Program-made: the position numbers and the translations under genes | In this document: piece by piece, positions 1 through 12,689 of the stretch | How the letters are laid out: each line of letters opens with the position of its first letter | How positions within the stretch are numbered: the first letter of the stretch is position 1 | Notes under the pieces: model-generated | Told to the model about the DNA's origin: nothing | The model's database searches: none | The model's input: only the letters and a program-made list of their open reading frames with translations | From: Auanema rhodensis | Taxonomy: Eukaryota > Nematoda > Chromadorea > Rhabditida > Rhabditidae | Assembly: GCA_964057225.1 (NCBI GenBank) | Contig: OZ059899.1 | Location: forward strand, 15,570,501 to 15,634,500 | Direction of reading: 5' to 3' | Length of the DNA: 64,000 nucleotides

Positions 1-240
1 AATGAATGAAATCATATAGTTAAGCTGATAGGATGATAGTAATTGTTCTCAGTTTGTACTGACATCTGAATACGAGGGAAAAGAGAAATTGAGAGAATGA
101 GATATATCGGAGCATGAGACCAACAAGTCAAAGTTGCAGAAGTTCATGAACTGAATGATACAGCATACTCTCACATCCATTCATACCATCATTTACGTCT
201 CAAAGCTGATGTGACGACACCACGGAGAACTCTTGCTTCA

Positions 241-279
241 TCGTCGTCTTCTTCTTCTTCTTCTTCTTCTTCTTCTTCT
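241..279 (+). repeat. (CTT)n microsatellite
   Basis: Imperfect CGT then uninterrupted CTT triplets over about 39 bp, read directly. No coding context. Confidence 0.9.
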
Positions 280-599
280 GCTGTCCGCAAATATTGAGAT
301 TTCAGAATAAAATACATGCTTTATACGAGCCATTCAAAGCATCCAAATTGTTTCATTACTTTGCTCTTTCTTTCTCTCTTTCTCTCCTTCTTTCCCTTCA
401 TATTATTTTCTCTCTCTCTCTCTTTTCCTTTCTTTCTCTCTCTCTCTATCTAACTATCTTATTAACATATTGTCTTTCTAACTCTTTTCTCTTCTTCTGC
501 ATCTATTGTATCTCAACTCATCTACCACCTTGATCTATCTAGCTCTCTGTCTCTGTCCTTTTTCCTCTCAGTTTTCCTCCCCAACCACACACAGATACG

Positions 600-625
600 C
601 ACACACACACACACACACACACACA
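600..625 (+). repeat. (CA)n microsatellite
   Basis: About 13 uninterrupted CA dinucleotides inside the pyrimidine-rich region. Confidence 0.9.
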
Positions 626-2663
626 GCCTACCACATCTACCACCCTCTATCTCCTCCCTCTCTCAACCCCGTTCCGTTCTGTCTCATCCTCTCTTTGTAG
701 CCTATCTCTTAGCCCACACATACATACGCCATACTCTCTTCCTCGTCAGTATTATTCTCATCATCTGACCTAAAGGTGACTGCAAATCCGGAAACTAAAT
801 CAAGGAGGACATATCCTCTAACCAGCGAACTTCTTTTCCTTTTGGCTAAATCTATCATATTCGGTAACGATATCTACACTGTGACTTGTCATTTCAACAT
901 ACCTCATTACCTCTCTCTCTCTCTCTTTCATTGCTTTTGCCAATAGCAAATCTTAATCGAAAACCTAACCATTTTTCGTTCACTTCTCCACCTTTATCAT
1001 ATTCTCTCTGTCTCTTTCTCTGGTTATCTCTTTACCTGTATCTCTCTGTCACTCCTCCTCTCCCCTTTCTCTTTATCGTTCTTCCTCGAAACTCTCTTAA
1101 CTATTCATATTTACTCATGGTTATTACGTATGACAATATGATTGATCTATCGTCCTGATATGCTAATGATTCCGAAATACTTGTTGTGTTGATCTTATGC
1201 TTCTTGGCCTCTCCTAATTGATTTTTCAATTTTCACCTTGTTTATGATTGACTGACTGACTAAACTGCTTGTCTGGCTTCGATATACCGTCATTCTCATC
1301 ATTTAATCTCCATCCTCTTGGAAACTATCGTTCATTAAACTGAAACTATTTTATTCAATTTAAGCTTCTATTCTACTATTCTATATATAAGCTTTACTAG
1401 AATATTCTCTTTAACTATATCATATAATTATTGTAATCTTTCAAGTTTTGTGAACCACAAACTGACATTATGTGTTAGTCGTTGTATGTATTTCAATGTT
1501 TTTTTTACTTTTTTCTTTATCTTCTTCCTATCTCTTGAACCTTTTTTCTCCTTTTCTGACCATATTCATCTTCCTCATCTTTCCTTTTTTTATTCTTTTA
1601 CATACTCATTCTTCTTTATTTCTCTCTCTTTCTCTCTGATTTCCCTCAGTCTCTCTTTCTATCTATACCATAATGTCCTCAGGGGCTTACGATTTGTCTT
1701 CTTGTTCACTGTCCTTGAACCATCTTCATCAAGGTACATCTCAACCACCTTCTCCGTGTTATCTAATGAACTAAGGATTTGTTTTATTTGGCTATAAAAT
1801 GATATTTTCTCGTAATTTGTTCCCCAAAAATTATGAAATGTTGATTGTTTTTCTTATTTCATCTAATCGTTTTCGTTTCTTTCTATCTTGTATAAGTCTC
1901 ACTCTCTCAACTCTTAAAAGTCTGTCTCTCGCTGGGGAAGGATGAGAACTAGAGATAGAGAGTAGTGGTAGGGGCTATGCAGAAACAAGAAGCAGCTCGT
2001 CATCTTATTAAGGTCATCATCATAAAGGCCGGCTGTCATAGTCAATTGGAGTGAGAGACAGCCACAAGCAGCTAAAGACTTCGCCAGCTTTCTCTCTGTT
2101 TTGCTTCACCATATCCGACATACTTGCAGCTTATTATAAGCCATTTCGAACAGTTCTTTTCCATCCCCTCTGAACAGCTTTTTCTCTATTTACTTGTGCA
2201 CCCAGAACAGTGTCTTTTTCTCTCCCTCTCTCTCTATCTATCTATCTCTCTCTCTCTCCTATCTACTATCTCCAACAGCTTGTTCATACATATTCTTTTT
2301 TGAACACATTTCTATCAACAGCCTAAATACCACCGGTGATTCTCCATCTACTGCTGTAGGCTGTTGTACCTGTTATGTCGGTACATCACACAAACATTCT
2401 GTCAGAACACTACGCACTCATCTCAACATTCTCATACCTAATATCACGCTTTCCACGTGAAAAAGCCTAATAGCCAAATTGAAGTTCATTTTTTTTGTTT
2501 TGCAGCTAGTGCGCGCGGTTGTTCTTCGATGTTTAGGTTCATTATTTTCTTTACCTTTAAACGTATTCTCATTTCTCTCTCTCTATCTCTCTCCCTCTTC
2601 TTTTCCACTTCTACTACATCTACAGCTTTCTTTTTTATTGATGTTTCTTTCTAGTTGATGTTA

Positions 2664-2689
2664 TTGTTGTTGTTGTTGTTGTTGTTGTT
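2664..2689 (+). repeat. (GTT)n microsatellite
   Basis: About eight GTT triplets in a T-rich stretch between the pyrimidine-rich block and the zinc-finger gene. Confidence 0.85.
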
Positions 2690-3440
2690 CCTTTTAGTTT
2701 AGTCTTGTCAGCTTTCAGAATATGAAGAAACATCTTCAAAATTCTCATCATTATTCATCGTATTCGTACTTTTTTAACTTTTAATTATGTTATATGTATA
2801 TTTTATTATTATTATTTTTTTTAATATTTACAGATTGTTCCACTCATGTTGTCTACTTTTCACGTGTTTTATAGCTATTTTGTTATTTATTTTCTATTTT
2901 CTGTCGATATTTTTAAAATCAGATATTTGTTTTCATTTTTTTTCAAAGCAACTTGATTCTTAATACAACTTCTCTAAATACTTGAATTCTTTATTAACTT
3001 ACTATCTAATATACATATACTATATGATATAACCTTCTATCTGCATATCTTCTCTCTTTCAAACTGGTGCTCTTCTCTCCACAATCCTATTTCAACTTTT
3101 GCGATGACTTTTTGTAGTTTCTGATCAAAGAATTTATCCAAACAACGTCCGTCTTTCCTTTTTTTCTCATTCGCCTCAATCTTGTTCTTGTTCTTCATCG
3201 TATGTTCATGTTGTTATGTCTTCATATTTCATTTGATGACTATGTATATGGAAACTACTTCATTCAACAATGAGAAACGTTTACTAAACATCGGTCTTTC
3301 CCCGTTTTTTCGTGTTTTTCCTCATGATGGTGGAAGATGATGATGAAGATGATGAACAACATCATCCTAATCATCATCGTCATTGTCGTCTTTTCATTGT
3401 TTTATTTCATTTTGAATTTCTTTTTTTGTTCAAATTCATA

Positions 3441-3447
3441 TTTTCAG
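3441..3447 (+). promoter_or_regulatory. Probable spliced-leader trans-splice acceptor
   Basis: TTTTCAG is followed by one A and then the ATG at 3449. A strong nematode 3' splice site with no visible upstream coding exon, one base before the start codon, is the usual arrangement for spliced-leader addition. A distant non-coding cis exon is the alternative. Confidence 0.6.
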
Positions 3448-3448
3448 A

Positions 3449-3785
3449 ATGCCTGGCGAGGCTGATAGACTTCGTCGATCAAAAAGAAATAAATTCTTCT
3501 TAGACGTATCTTCACTTGGCACTACAGACCGACGTCGGACACAGCCGGTACGTAATCACTTTTACGCTTTTTCAAGCATTTCAAATGAAACAAAGAAACT
3601 GAAATTATCATTTTCATTGTTCTGCTGCTTTCAGGTGCCACAATTATCTCCATGTCGTGAAGATCCTAAAACACGAACACAATCAGCAAGTCCAATGAGG
3701 GCAGGCTCCAGTGCCTCATCTGTAAGACTTAAAACTTTATCTTTCTAGGTTATCAATAAGAAATATGAAAAAGATAGAGAGAGAA

Positions 3786-3819
<34 letters not shown>

Positions 3820-6800
3820 CACAATTTTTAAATTTTCTGCTAATACTTGCTCTATTCACAATCTAGTCTCTCTTGGGTTTTGATTTGAAAACTATTATTT
3901 TTGTCTATTTCCAGAGTACACAAGAAGAAGATACTAAGCGTCCCCGAAGAGCAAATCGTAGTTCGAACTTTTATTATGAAGATGATTCAGATGATGATGA
4001 TGTAAGTTTCAATATAGATAATGGGCTAATTCTTTATATTATTATTTCAGGATACTCGGGTATGTGGTATGTTTGGGCGACACAAGTGTGATAAATGCCC
4101 TTCACGATTCGAAACCAGACCTGGTTTAGCAAATCATATGCGATTACATGGAGGTATGTGTTGTAGCATTAGCTGCCTTCACTCATATTCTAAGCATTTT
4201 GTATGTTAAATATAGCTTATGACGTATATTCCTTCAGGGGTAAATAGAAAACACACCTGTGAAGTTTGTGATTTTTCATGCGGATCTCTTAAAGCCATTC
4301 GTAATCATCGAAAATGTCATCGTCGCTTAGATAAAGAAGTAAGAAATTTTATTAATTATATCATATAGTTATTGAATTTCTTTAAAGACTACACCAACTC
4401 ATAGTGATACGCGTAGTGAGGATGACAGCAACACATCACCTCCAAAGCTTACTCCCGAAGTTCAGAAAGAATCAACGGAATCACGATGTGAATCAACGTT
4501 ATCTAGTCCTCCATTGTTGAACGGTAAGTCCGGAACAGAATCCGGACAAGAACCGTCATCTTGTTCTTCAGCTACCGACAGTAGCACAAACTCCACGCCA
4601 ACTGAAGCACCTGTAGAACCTACCACGGAAGGTGAACAGCCAACTAGCAACAACAACAACAACAACAACAACAACAGCGACACCAACAACAGCAGTAGCA
4701 ATAGCAACACTAATGAGGTGGTGGTTGCTACACCGCAGATTAAACAATTTGAATGTCCACATTGTCCATTCAAATGTCGCAATCGGCGTCGGCTTGTGAG
4801 TCATACGGAAGGACATCGCAAATCTACCGGATACAGATGTCATCGATGTTCCATGACGACGACAAGTTCTGGATTTTTGAAAGTGCATATTACACAAATA
4901 CATAAAGAAACTTCCAAATACCCATGGCCCCCGAAGTACTTCGTACAAGATGTTGAACAACCATCCCCAAATAAGTTAGCAGCTTCACTCAAGGAAAAGC
5001 TTGAGATGAAGCATAAGCTACGTTCTAAGATTTTCCCGCGTGAAGGTCGACGTGCAGATTATAAGCTGTTCTGTCCTGTTCCTGAATGTTCGCATTTCTG
5101 CTATCTGACAAGTCAGTTAGTATCTCATAAATTTGTTCAACATAATCTCAAGGTACAGTATCTTAAGTTTGAGCTTACATATTTCTTTTCTTTTCAGCCG
5201 AATCAGCCAAATCATAGATGTGTTACATGTGGTATGAGCTTCAAGAGACGTGGAACTCTCTGTTTACATCGCATCAAAAAGCATCCTAAACGAAAGCTTA
5301 ATCCAAAGGTGAAGAGCCTTCTGTATGATGAAGCGCGTGGACGTCATTTCCTTAAGGGGTTCGTAGATATCGACAAAATTTTCATTCACCTTATCAATTC
5401 AGAATCTATAATGCTCGTAATCAAGCTGCAGTGGATGATTTGAATTCTTCGTTAACACAACAGTCTGATATGTCACAACAGACTGTTGCTGCTGCTGCGG
5501 CTGCTGCTGCAGCTCAAGCTTCAATGCCCATTGCTAGTCCACCATTCCCTGGAGTTCAAATGCAATCACCAATGATGAAATCACAACAGATGCCCATGTT
5601 CAATGTTCCATCAACGCAGCAAGGCATGTTGCCACCGCATATGCATCCTCAAGCTCTGCACCATATGTCTCCCGGTCCATCCGGCATTATAATGCCCAAT
5701 GGGCAAACCATATCACCAGGACATCATATGTCTATGTTGCATGGTCAGCATCCTCAGTTCATGATGCAGGCTGGAATAAATGCTATGCAACACCCATCTG
5801 TTATTCAGCACGTTCCCCCACAAGCTCAACGGGCTCCAGAATTACCACATTAGTGAGTGTTTCTACGAATTTAAAATGCTTATCATGTGTTTCAGCTTGA
5901 AAACAGTGTCATCTGAGGTTATTGATGTGCTAGAATTGCCTCGTATCTTGGATCAAGCGTTTAAGTGCGGACAATGCCCTTATACTGCAACAGCTCGTGC
6001 TAAATTAGAGAAGCATGTGGCCCGTCATAAAGCACCCAGTGATTTGAAGGTAGAATTTTTCTATATATTGGACAATTGTATTCATTATTTTAAATCTTTA
6101 GTGCCCTGTTTGTACTTATCAATGCCGTGGTGAAGCGTTCATGCAACAGCATTTCCGAGTTCACGTAGCACTGGCCCAACGAATCACAAGGCTAACGGTG
6201 AATAATCCAAATAGTGATATGACAAGCGCAGTTATACTATCAGCTGCATCATGCATGGTAAGTTAATCTTTATGTTTGCGGTAGTTAGCTTGATCAGTTT
6301 GCAAGCTTTCTACTAATATGCTGTCTCAACACTTCATTCTCTTATCATCTGTTTTTTTTCAGCCATTAGTCCAAAGCCTTGGACTCCATTTAAGCATGGG
6401 CGGTAATCCCGTTCCAAATCCACCACCTTCCGGTCCTACTACAGTTGGTGCTGCAGCTACTGCAGCTGTAGCTGCTGCTCGTCTGATGAGAAATGAACGG
6501 ATGTCGTTGACGAATCCGCGCACCAAAAAAGAACGTACATTCCTTCCCCTTATACTTGTAAGGATTGCACAACCTTTCGTCACTATTGACAAACTTATTT
6601 TCAGCCTGATGGAACACGGTTACGACGTTGCCTCGAATGTCCTTATGCTTCAAAGCATTCTTGTGATATATCTACTCATTATCAAATGCATTTAACAGCT
6701 CCTCAGAAGTAAGTTCAAGTTTCTTTCTGTTATCAGTTCTTTTCCTCTGTACTCGCTTTCTCGTCTTCAAGTTCATGTTGTATCTTTTAAGATTCCGATG

Positions 6801-9013
6801 TAGCCAATGTACTTATTCAACCAAGCGCTCAGTCTGTTTACGGGTTCACTATGAGCAACATCGTGCTCAAAATACTACAGAAGTAAGAATACCGATAGTA
6901 TATTCCAGTACTTATACATTCATTGCAGTCTATTGCTAATCCACTGCCTCTTAAAGTCAACGGAGTTCCAATAGGAATCCGGTCTGGTACCGGAAAACTT
7001 CGAATTTACTCTTGTAAAATGTGTCCATTTGCCGGTAGAACAATCTCTTCGCTTTGGAGACATGCAAGGTACGCACAATGCCAAGAACTTCATATGTTTA
7101 TTGATTTGATTTTGTTTCAGAAATCATGTTTTCATTCGTAATCCAACTTATCGTTGTCCAAGTTGTGAATTCTTTGGTAACAAAGATGTTCTTGATCAGC
7201 ATGTTCTCCTTCACACACCAGAAGTACATCCAGTGCTTCTTCGATCATCTCAAACTCCTGTTACAATGAAACGGTACTGCTTTCATCTTTCCATTATACT
7301 CATTATTAATTTTCTATTTTTAGGGAAGCTCCAGAAAATACTTCAACATCAAGTTCCACCAAGCATGTCGTGAAAAGCCGTAAATCCAATCATAGGCTAT
7401 CCACAGAGCCCAACAGCAAAGTTACAACTCCAAGTTCTGCTACACCACCTCCTCCAACCTTATCTCCTGCTCCAATTCTTACACGCGAATGCAATGTTTC
7501 AGAATTGAAGACAGAAGACATAAAGCGAGAACCGTATGACGATCCATACGTCTATAGTTTATTGAAAATGAGAATTTCAGAGTTGAAGACATAAAGTATG
7601 AGAATCAAACAGCTTCGTCCAGCCGCAGTTCGAAAAATTCTGAAGCATCTTCATTGAAGTATGATGGCCCACTCTCTGTAGACATCATCGACAGCATTGT
7701 CAAAGTTCATCCAATTTTGGCTCGGTTACGACGTGAAGAGGAGTGTCAAGGTACATTTCTCCAACTTGATGTGAACATCATCTTAAAATTTGTTTTTTTC
7801 AGTTGGTGGTCAATGTTCAGACTGCCCATATACGGACACTGATGAGGTGTTAATGCGCATACATCGTGATATGCATTCTCAGCCACCTCGTACTCATCAA
7901 TGTGAGCTTTGTTCCTTCAGCTCCAACACACCACAGTGCCTCTACCGTCATATCTCATTACATCTTCCTCCTTTAAGTCCTGGTTCTACTGCAGCATTGA
8001 AGTAATATCCCAACCATGTATAACCTTGCTAATCGTAATATTTTCAGACAAAAAACAGCTTCGAGACGTCGTTATCAACAAGCTGAAATCATTCCATCTG
8101 GAGTAAAGCATTTTTCATGCTACAAATGCTCCTTCAGAACAGTTCATAATGACAAGTTCATGGAGCATATCTATCAACATGTTGAAGATTATCGTCGTCG
8201 TTTGAATACAACAACAAAACGCGAGCAGATGACTGAAGAGTCCAAGCGTATCAAAGTTCAACGAAGAAATCCTAGAAAAACTGACAAACTGGTTAGTTTG
8301 AGTTCTTTTTATTATCGTTTCACTTCAATCAAATTCTTGAGAATTCATCAGTTATACTCAGTTTCATTTCAGTTTTCCTGTGAATTTTGTTCATTCCGAT
8401 CAGAAACCATTACTGCTCTCTCTAGACATTTTGAAATGCATTCGCTTCACGGAATATATCCATGCTCGTAAGTTTTCTTCTACAAATCTTACTTAAAACT
8501 TGGTTTTTCTGTTCTTCTATAGTGAATGAAATCTATTTTCAGCATGTGCACATATAGTTCAAATACAAGAAGCATCACTCAATTCCATGAAATGAATCAT
8601 CACTCCGATCATTCAGCAACGAATCTGCAGAAATCAGCTATTTTAGCTCCAGACGCTATTCGTGTAAGTTTTTCATGTTAACTAAATCATTGTTTTCCAC
8701 TTTCAAGCTTCAAGCTTATTCATTCATTATTATATTTTTCTTATTTTTAGCTTCAAATTGATTCATCGAAATCTGATATTCCAAAATTGGCCGGTCAAAT
8801 GTTCAACTGTGTTAGATGTAATAACTTTTCCTGTATAGGTAAGTGATTGATTTCCTGTGAACGCATACTCAGATTCTTCTTCTTATTTCAGAAAGCCGTG
8901 ATCTTGAGAATCACTGGAAAGAAAATCATAATGAAACTCCTGAAGATAAGGAACAAGCCATGTATATTTCTTTTGGTCTCTTCAATGCTAATGGAATAGC
9001 AACAATAGCCTAA
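3449..9013 (+). CDS. spr-4: 18-finger C2H2 zinc-finger protein, SPR-4/REST-like repressor
   Basis: Spliced model, 23 exons, 1364 aa: 3449-3547, 3635-3721, 3915-4001, 4051-4153, 4238-4338, 4388-5152, 5198-5358, 5403-5852, 5896-6049, 6102-6257, 6363-6557, 6605-6708, 6792-6882, 6929-7068, 7121-7273, 7324-7533, 7581-7750, 7803-8001, 8048-8291, 8373-8467, 8543-8663, 8751-8838, 8892-9013. Every junction is GT..AG and in phase. I count 18 C2H2 fingers, at roughly residues 103, 130, 280, 307, 386 (C-x4-C), 420, 640, 670, 792, 821, 877, 907, 1078, 1107, 1160, 1224, 1252 and 1306. Between them lie an acidic N-terminal patch, an Asn run (about residue 247), a poly-Ala then Met/Pro/Gln-rich segment (about 470-615), an Ala-rich stretch, and a Ser/Thr/Pro linker with possible SUMO sites (LKTED, IKREP). 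Finger count and length fit C. elegans SPR-4 (about 1300 aa, 18 fingers, as I recall), a REST-like repressor acting with the CoREST/LSD1-type factors SPR-1 and SPR-5. Being a long multi-finger nuclear regulator is certain; orthology is inferred from architecture. Confidence 0.75.
3776..3819 (+). repeat. (GA)n/(GATA)n microsatellite in intron 2
   Basis: GAGA and GATA repeats lie inside the second intron of the zinc-finger gene. The + strand is purine-rich here, the opposite of the upstream region. Confidence 0.85.
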
Positions 9014-9662
9014 ATTGCCTTACGTCTTAATATCTTATGTCACAGTCATTGCCGTTGCCGTTGATTATATATGTATTTTGTGAAATTATATATATGTAAT
9101 AAGCTTATATTCTGAGAAAATCATTGATTGTCAGTACTATTGTTATCTATTTTTCATATATATATATATACCTATTCCTAAACCATATATTTAGAAAATT
9201 TGTTTTTTTTCCAATCTCCTTTCATAGTTAGTATTCGTTGAATCATGTCCTTCCCCTTCTTTCAATTTTATTATTTAATTTATATCTTCATTTCATCATT
9301 AGTCACTCACTTTTGCCATCCATGATTTTGACTTTTTTTTCGCTCGTCTTTCTGTTGATCATGTTCATTCTGATATATTCTACAGTTTAGCAGATTTTTT
9401 CATAAAACAAACATGTATTATTACTTTTATATGAAATAACGTTTTTCGAATTTTATGCATTCGTATCAAATTTTCACTCTTTGTTGTAATAGCGGGTAGA
9501 AAAGCAAAACGAAATGCAAATAATTATCGTTTCAAGAGAATATTAATAAAAATAAACATTTAATTTATAAAAAAGTATTTATTATTATTATAAAATTACA
9601 AAAAACTACAACAGCAACAGACAATGAATGAACTGCGTCAGAAATGCCTATGACGCACAATA
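9014..9662. other. 3' UTR and AT-rich spacer between zinc-finger gene and satellite
   Basis: AT-rich, with a (TA)n run near 9160. No AATAAA occurs just after the stop; the first clear one is at 9545-9550 and would imply a 3' UTR of about 550 bp. No gene seen. The satellite begins about 110 bp after that signal. Confidence 0.6.
9545..9550 (+). terminator. Candidate polyadenylation signal AATAAA
   Basis: Exact AATAAA in an A/T-rich context, 532 bp past the stop of the zinc-finger gene. A variant signal closer to the stop could be used instead. Confidence 0.4.
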
Positions 9663-9900
9663 TTGCTCGGCTATCATAAACTAAAATCAAATGAAAATAG
9701 TTTGAGGGGGGTATTCCGATGTGTAGATTCTGAATCTTCTAGTGAGTTTTGGCTAGGACTTCTCCTGTTTCCGGAAAAACGGTTTATATCGACCCCATCC
9801 ACAAGATTTGTTCACAAAAAAGTTCAGGCTGTGGACACGTTGTGTCCTATGAATGTTCGCTTTGCTCCAAGACCATCATCGAAAATCAAATAAAAATACT
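9663..9900. repeat. Left edge of array with degenerate monomer
   Basis: The first partial copy starts near TTGCTCGG at 9663 and differs from the consensus by several substitutions and small gaps (for example GAGGGGGGTATTCCGAT and AGTGAGTTTTGG). The next copy is already close to consensus. Decay at the end copies is typical of tandem arrays, where edges escape homogenisation by unequal exchange. Confidence 0.8.
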
Positions 9901-10900
9901 TTGAGGTGGGGTATTCAGATGTGTAGATTCTGATTCTCCTAATGAGATTTGGCTAGGACTTCTCCTGTTTCCGGAAAAACGGTTTATATCGACCCCATCC
10001 ACAAGATTTGTTCACAAAAAAGTTCAGGCTGTGGACACGTTGTGGCCTGTGAATGTTCGCTTTGCTCCAAGAGCATCATAGAAAATTAAATAAAAATACT
10101 TTGAGGTGGGGTATTCAGATGTGTAGATTCTGAATCTTCTAGTCAGATTTGGCTAGGACTTCTCCTGTTTCCGGAAAAACGGTTTATATCGACCCCATCC
10201 ACAAGAATTGTTCACAAAAAAGTTCAGGCTGTGGACACGTTGTGTCCTGTGAATGTTCGCTTTGCTCCAAGACCATCATCGAAAATCAAATAAAAATACT
10301 TTGAGGTGGGGTATTCAGATGTGTAGATTCTGAATCTTCTAAAGAGATTTGGCTAGAACTTCTCCTGTTTCCGGAAAAACGGTTTATATCGACCCCAACT
10401 ACAAAAATTGTTCACAAAAAAGTTCAGGCTGTGGACACGTTGTGTCCTGTGAATGTTCGCATTGCTCCAAGACCATCATCGAAAATGAAAAAAAAATACT
10501 TTGAGGTGGGGTATTCAGATGTGTAGATTCTGAATCTCCTAATCAGATTTGGCTAGGACTTCTCTTGTTTCCGGAAAAACGGTTTATATCGACCCCATCC
10601 ACAAAAATTGTTCACAAAAAAGTTCAGGCTGTGGACACGTTGTGTCCTGTGAATGTTCGCTTTGCTCCAAGACCATCATCGAAAATCAAATAAAAATACT
10701 TTGAGGTGGGGTATTCAGATGTGTAGATTCTGAATCTCCTAATCAGATTTGGCTAGGACTTCTCCTATTTCCGGAAAAACGGTTTATATCGACCCCATCC
10801 ACAAGAATTGTTCACAAAAAAGTTCAGGCTGTGGACACGTTGTGTCCTGTGAATGTTCGCTTTGCTCCAAGACCATCATCGAAAATCAAATAAAAATACT

Positions 10901-11089
10901 TTGAAGTGGGGTATTCAGATGTGTAGATTCTGAATCTTCTAGTGAGATTTGGCTAGAACTTCTCCTGTTTCCGGAAAAACGGTTTATATCGACCCCAACT
11001 ACAAAAATTGTTCACAAAAAAGTTCAGGCTGTGGCCTGTGAATGTTCGCTTTGCTCCAAGAGCATCATAGAAAATTAAATAAAAATACT
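10901..11089. repeat. 189-bp deletion monomer, first copy
   Basis: This unit lacks 11 bp in the dyad region: it reads GCTGTGGCCTGTGAATG where full units have the 15-bp dyad. It also carries GAGCATCATAGAAAATTAAA, shared with the full-length unit ending at about 10100, which looks like its ancestor. Confidence 0.9.
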
Positions 11090-12689
11090 TTGAGGTGGGG
11101 TATTCAGATGTGTAGATTCTGAATCTTCTAGTCAGATTTGGCTAGGACTTCTCCTGTTTCCGGAAAAACGGTTTATATCGACCCCATCCACAAGAATTGT
11201 TCACAAAAAAGTTCAGGCTGTGGACACGTTGTGTCCTGTGAATGTTCGCTTTGCTCCAAGACCATCATCGAAAATCAAATAAAAATACTTTGAGGTGGGG
11301 TATTCAGATGTGTAGATTCTGAATCTCCTAATCAGATTTGGCTAGGACTTCTCTTGTTTCCGGAAAAACGGTTTATATCGACCCCAACTACAAAAATTGT
11401 TCACAAAAAAGTTCAGGCTGTGGACACGTTGTGTCCTGTGAATGTACGCTTTGCTCCAAGACCATCATCGAAAATCAAAAAAAAATACTTTGAGGTGGGG
11501 TATTCAGATGTGTAGATTCTGAATCTCCTAATCAGATTTGGCTAGGACTTCTCTTGTTTCCGGAAAAACGGTTTATATCGACCCCAACTACAAAAATTGT
11601 TCACAAAAAAGTTCAGGCTGTGGACACGTTGTGTCCTGTGAATGTTCGCTTTGCTCCAAGACCATCATCGAAAATCAAATAAAAATACTTTGAGGTGGGG
11701 TATTCAGATGTGTAGATTCTGAATCTCCTAATCAGATTTGGCTAGGACTTCTCTTATTTCCGGAAAACCGGTTTATATCGACCCCATCCACAAAAATTGT
11801 TCACAAAAAAGTTCAGGCTGTGGACACGTTGTGTCCTGTGAATGTTCGCTTTGCTCCAAGACCATCATCGAAAATCGAATAAAAATACTTTGAGGTGGGG
11901 TATTCAGATGTGTAGATTCTGAATCTCCTAATCAGATTTGGCTAGGACTTCTCTTGTTTCCGGAAAAACGGTTTATATCGACCCCATCCACAAAAATTGT
12001 TCACAAAAAAGTTCAGGCTGTGGACACGTTGTGTCCTGTGAATGTTCGCTTTGCTCCAAGACCATCATCGAAAATTAAATAAAAATACTTTGAGGTGGGG
12101 TATTCAGATGTGTAGATTCTGAATCTCCTAATCAGATTTGGCTAGGACTTCTCTTGTTTCCGGAAAAACGGTTTATATCGACCCCATCCACAAAAATTGT
12201 TCACAAAAAAGTTCAGGCTGTGGACACGTTGTGTCCTGTGAATGTTCGCTTTGCTCCAAGACCATCATCGAAAATCAAATAAAAATACTTTGAGATGGGG
12301 TATTCAGATGTGTAGATTCTGAATCTCCTAGTGAGATCTGGCTAGGACTTCTCCTGTTTCCGGAAAAACGGTTTATATCGACCCCATCCACGAGAATTGT
12401 TCACAAAAAAGTTCAGGCTGTGGACACGTTGTGTCCTGTGAATGTTCGCTTTGCTCCAAGACCATCATAGAAAATCAAATAAAAATACTTTGAGGTGGGG
12501 TATTCAGATGTGTAGATTCTGAATCTCCTAATCAGATTTGGCTAGGACTTCTCTTGTTTCCGGAAAAACGGTTTATATCGACCCCATCCACAAAAATTGT
12601 TCACAAAAAAGTTCAGGCTGTGGACACGTTGTGTCCTGTGAATGTTCGCTTTGCTCCAAGACCATCATCGAAAATCAAATAAAAATACT

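Larger units (their letters stand above)
1..3448. other. Pyrimidine-rich non-coding region upstream of the zinc-finger gene
   Basis: No convincing gene. The + strand is strongly C/T-rich from about 340 to 2700, with many short TC runs (about 400-445, 910-930, 2215-2260, 2575-2595). Open frames here translate to Ser/Leu/Phe runs and look like by-products of the base skew. A small GC-richer island at about 1930-2100 contains a 7-bp inverted repeat (GGCTGTC at 2031-2037, GACAGCC at 2057-2063). The last part, 2700-3448, is AT/T-rich and may be the outron of the downstream gene. A GAT/CAT trinucleotide stretch lies at about 3325-3385. I cannot exclude non-coding 5' exons. Confidence 0.6.

Noticed and set aside
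294-2654. Open frames of 64-115 codons rich in Ser, Leu and Phe in the pyrimidine-rich region
   Set aside because: The composition is what C/T-rich DNA gives in any frame; there are no domains and no consistent splice structure.
3312-3503. Open frame with Asp/Glu/His runs overlapping the start of the zinc-finger gene
   Set aside because: It is produced by a GAT/CAT trinucleotide stretch in the probable outron and runs out of frame into exon 1.
6535-6605. Apparent extra zinc finger (YTCKDCTTF) in another frame of exon 11
   Set aside because: Reaching it needs a frame change with no splice signal. The GTAAGG donor at 6558 and TTTTCAG acceptor before 6605 give a phase-correct 47-bp intron that skips it.
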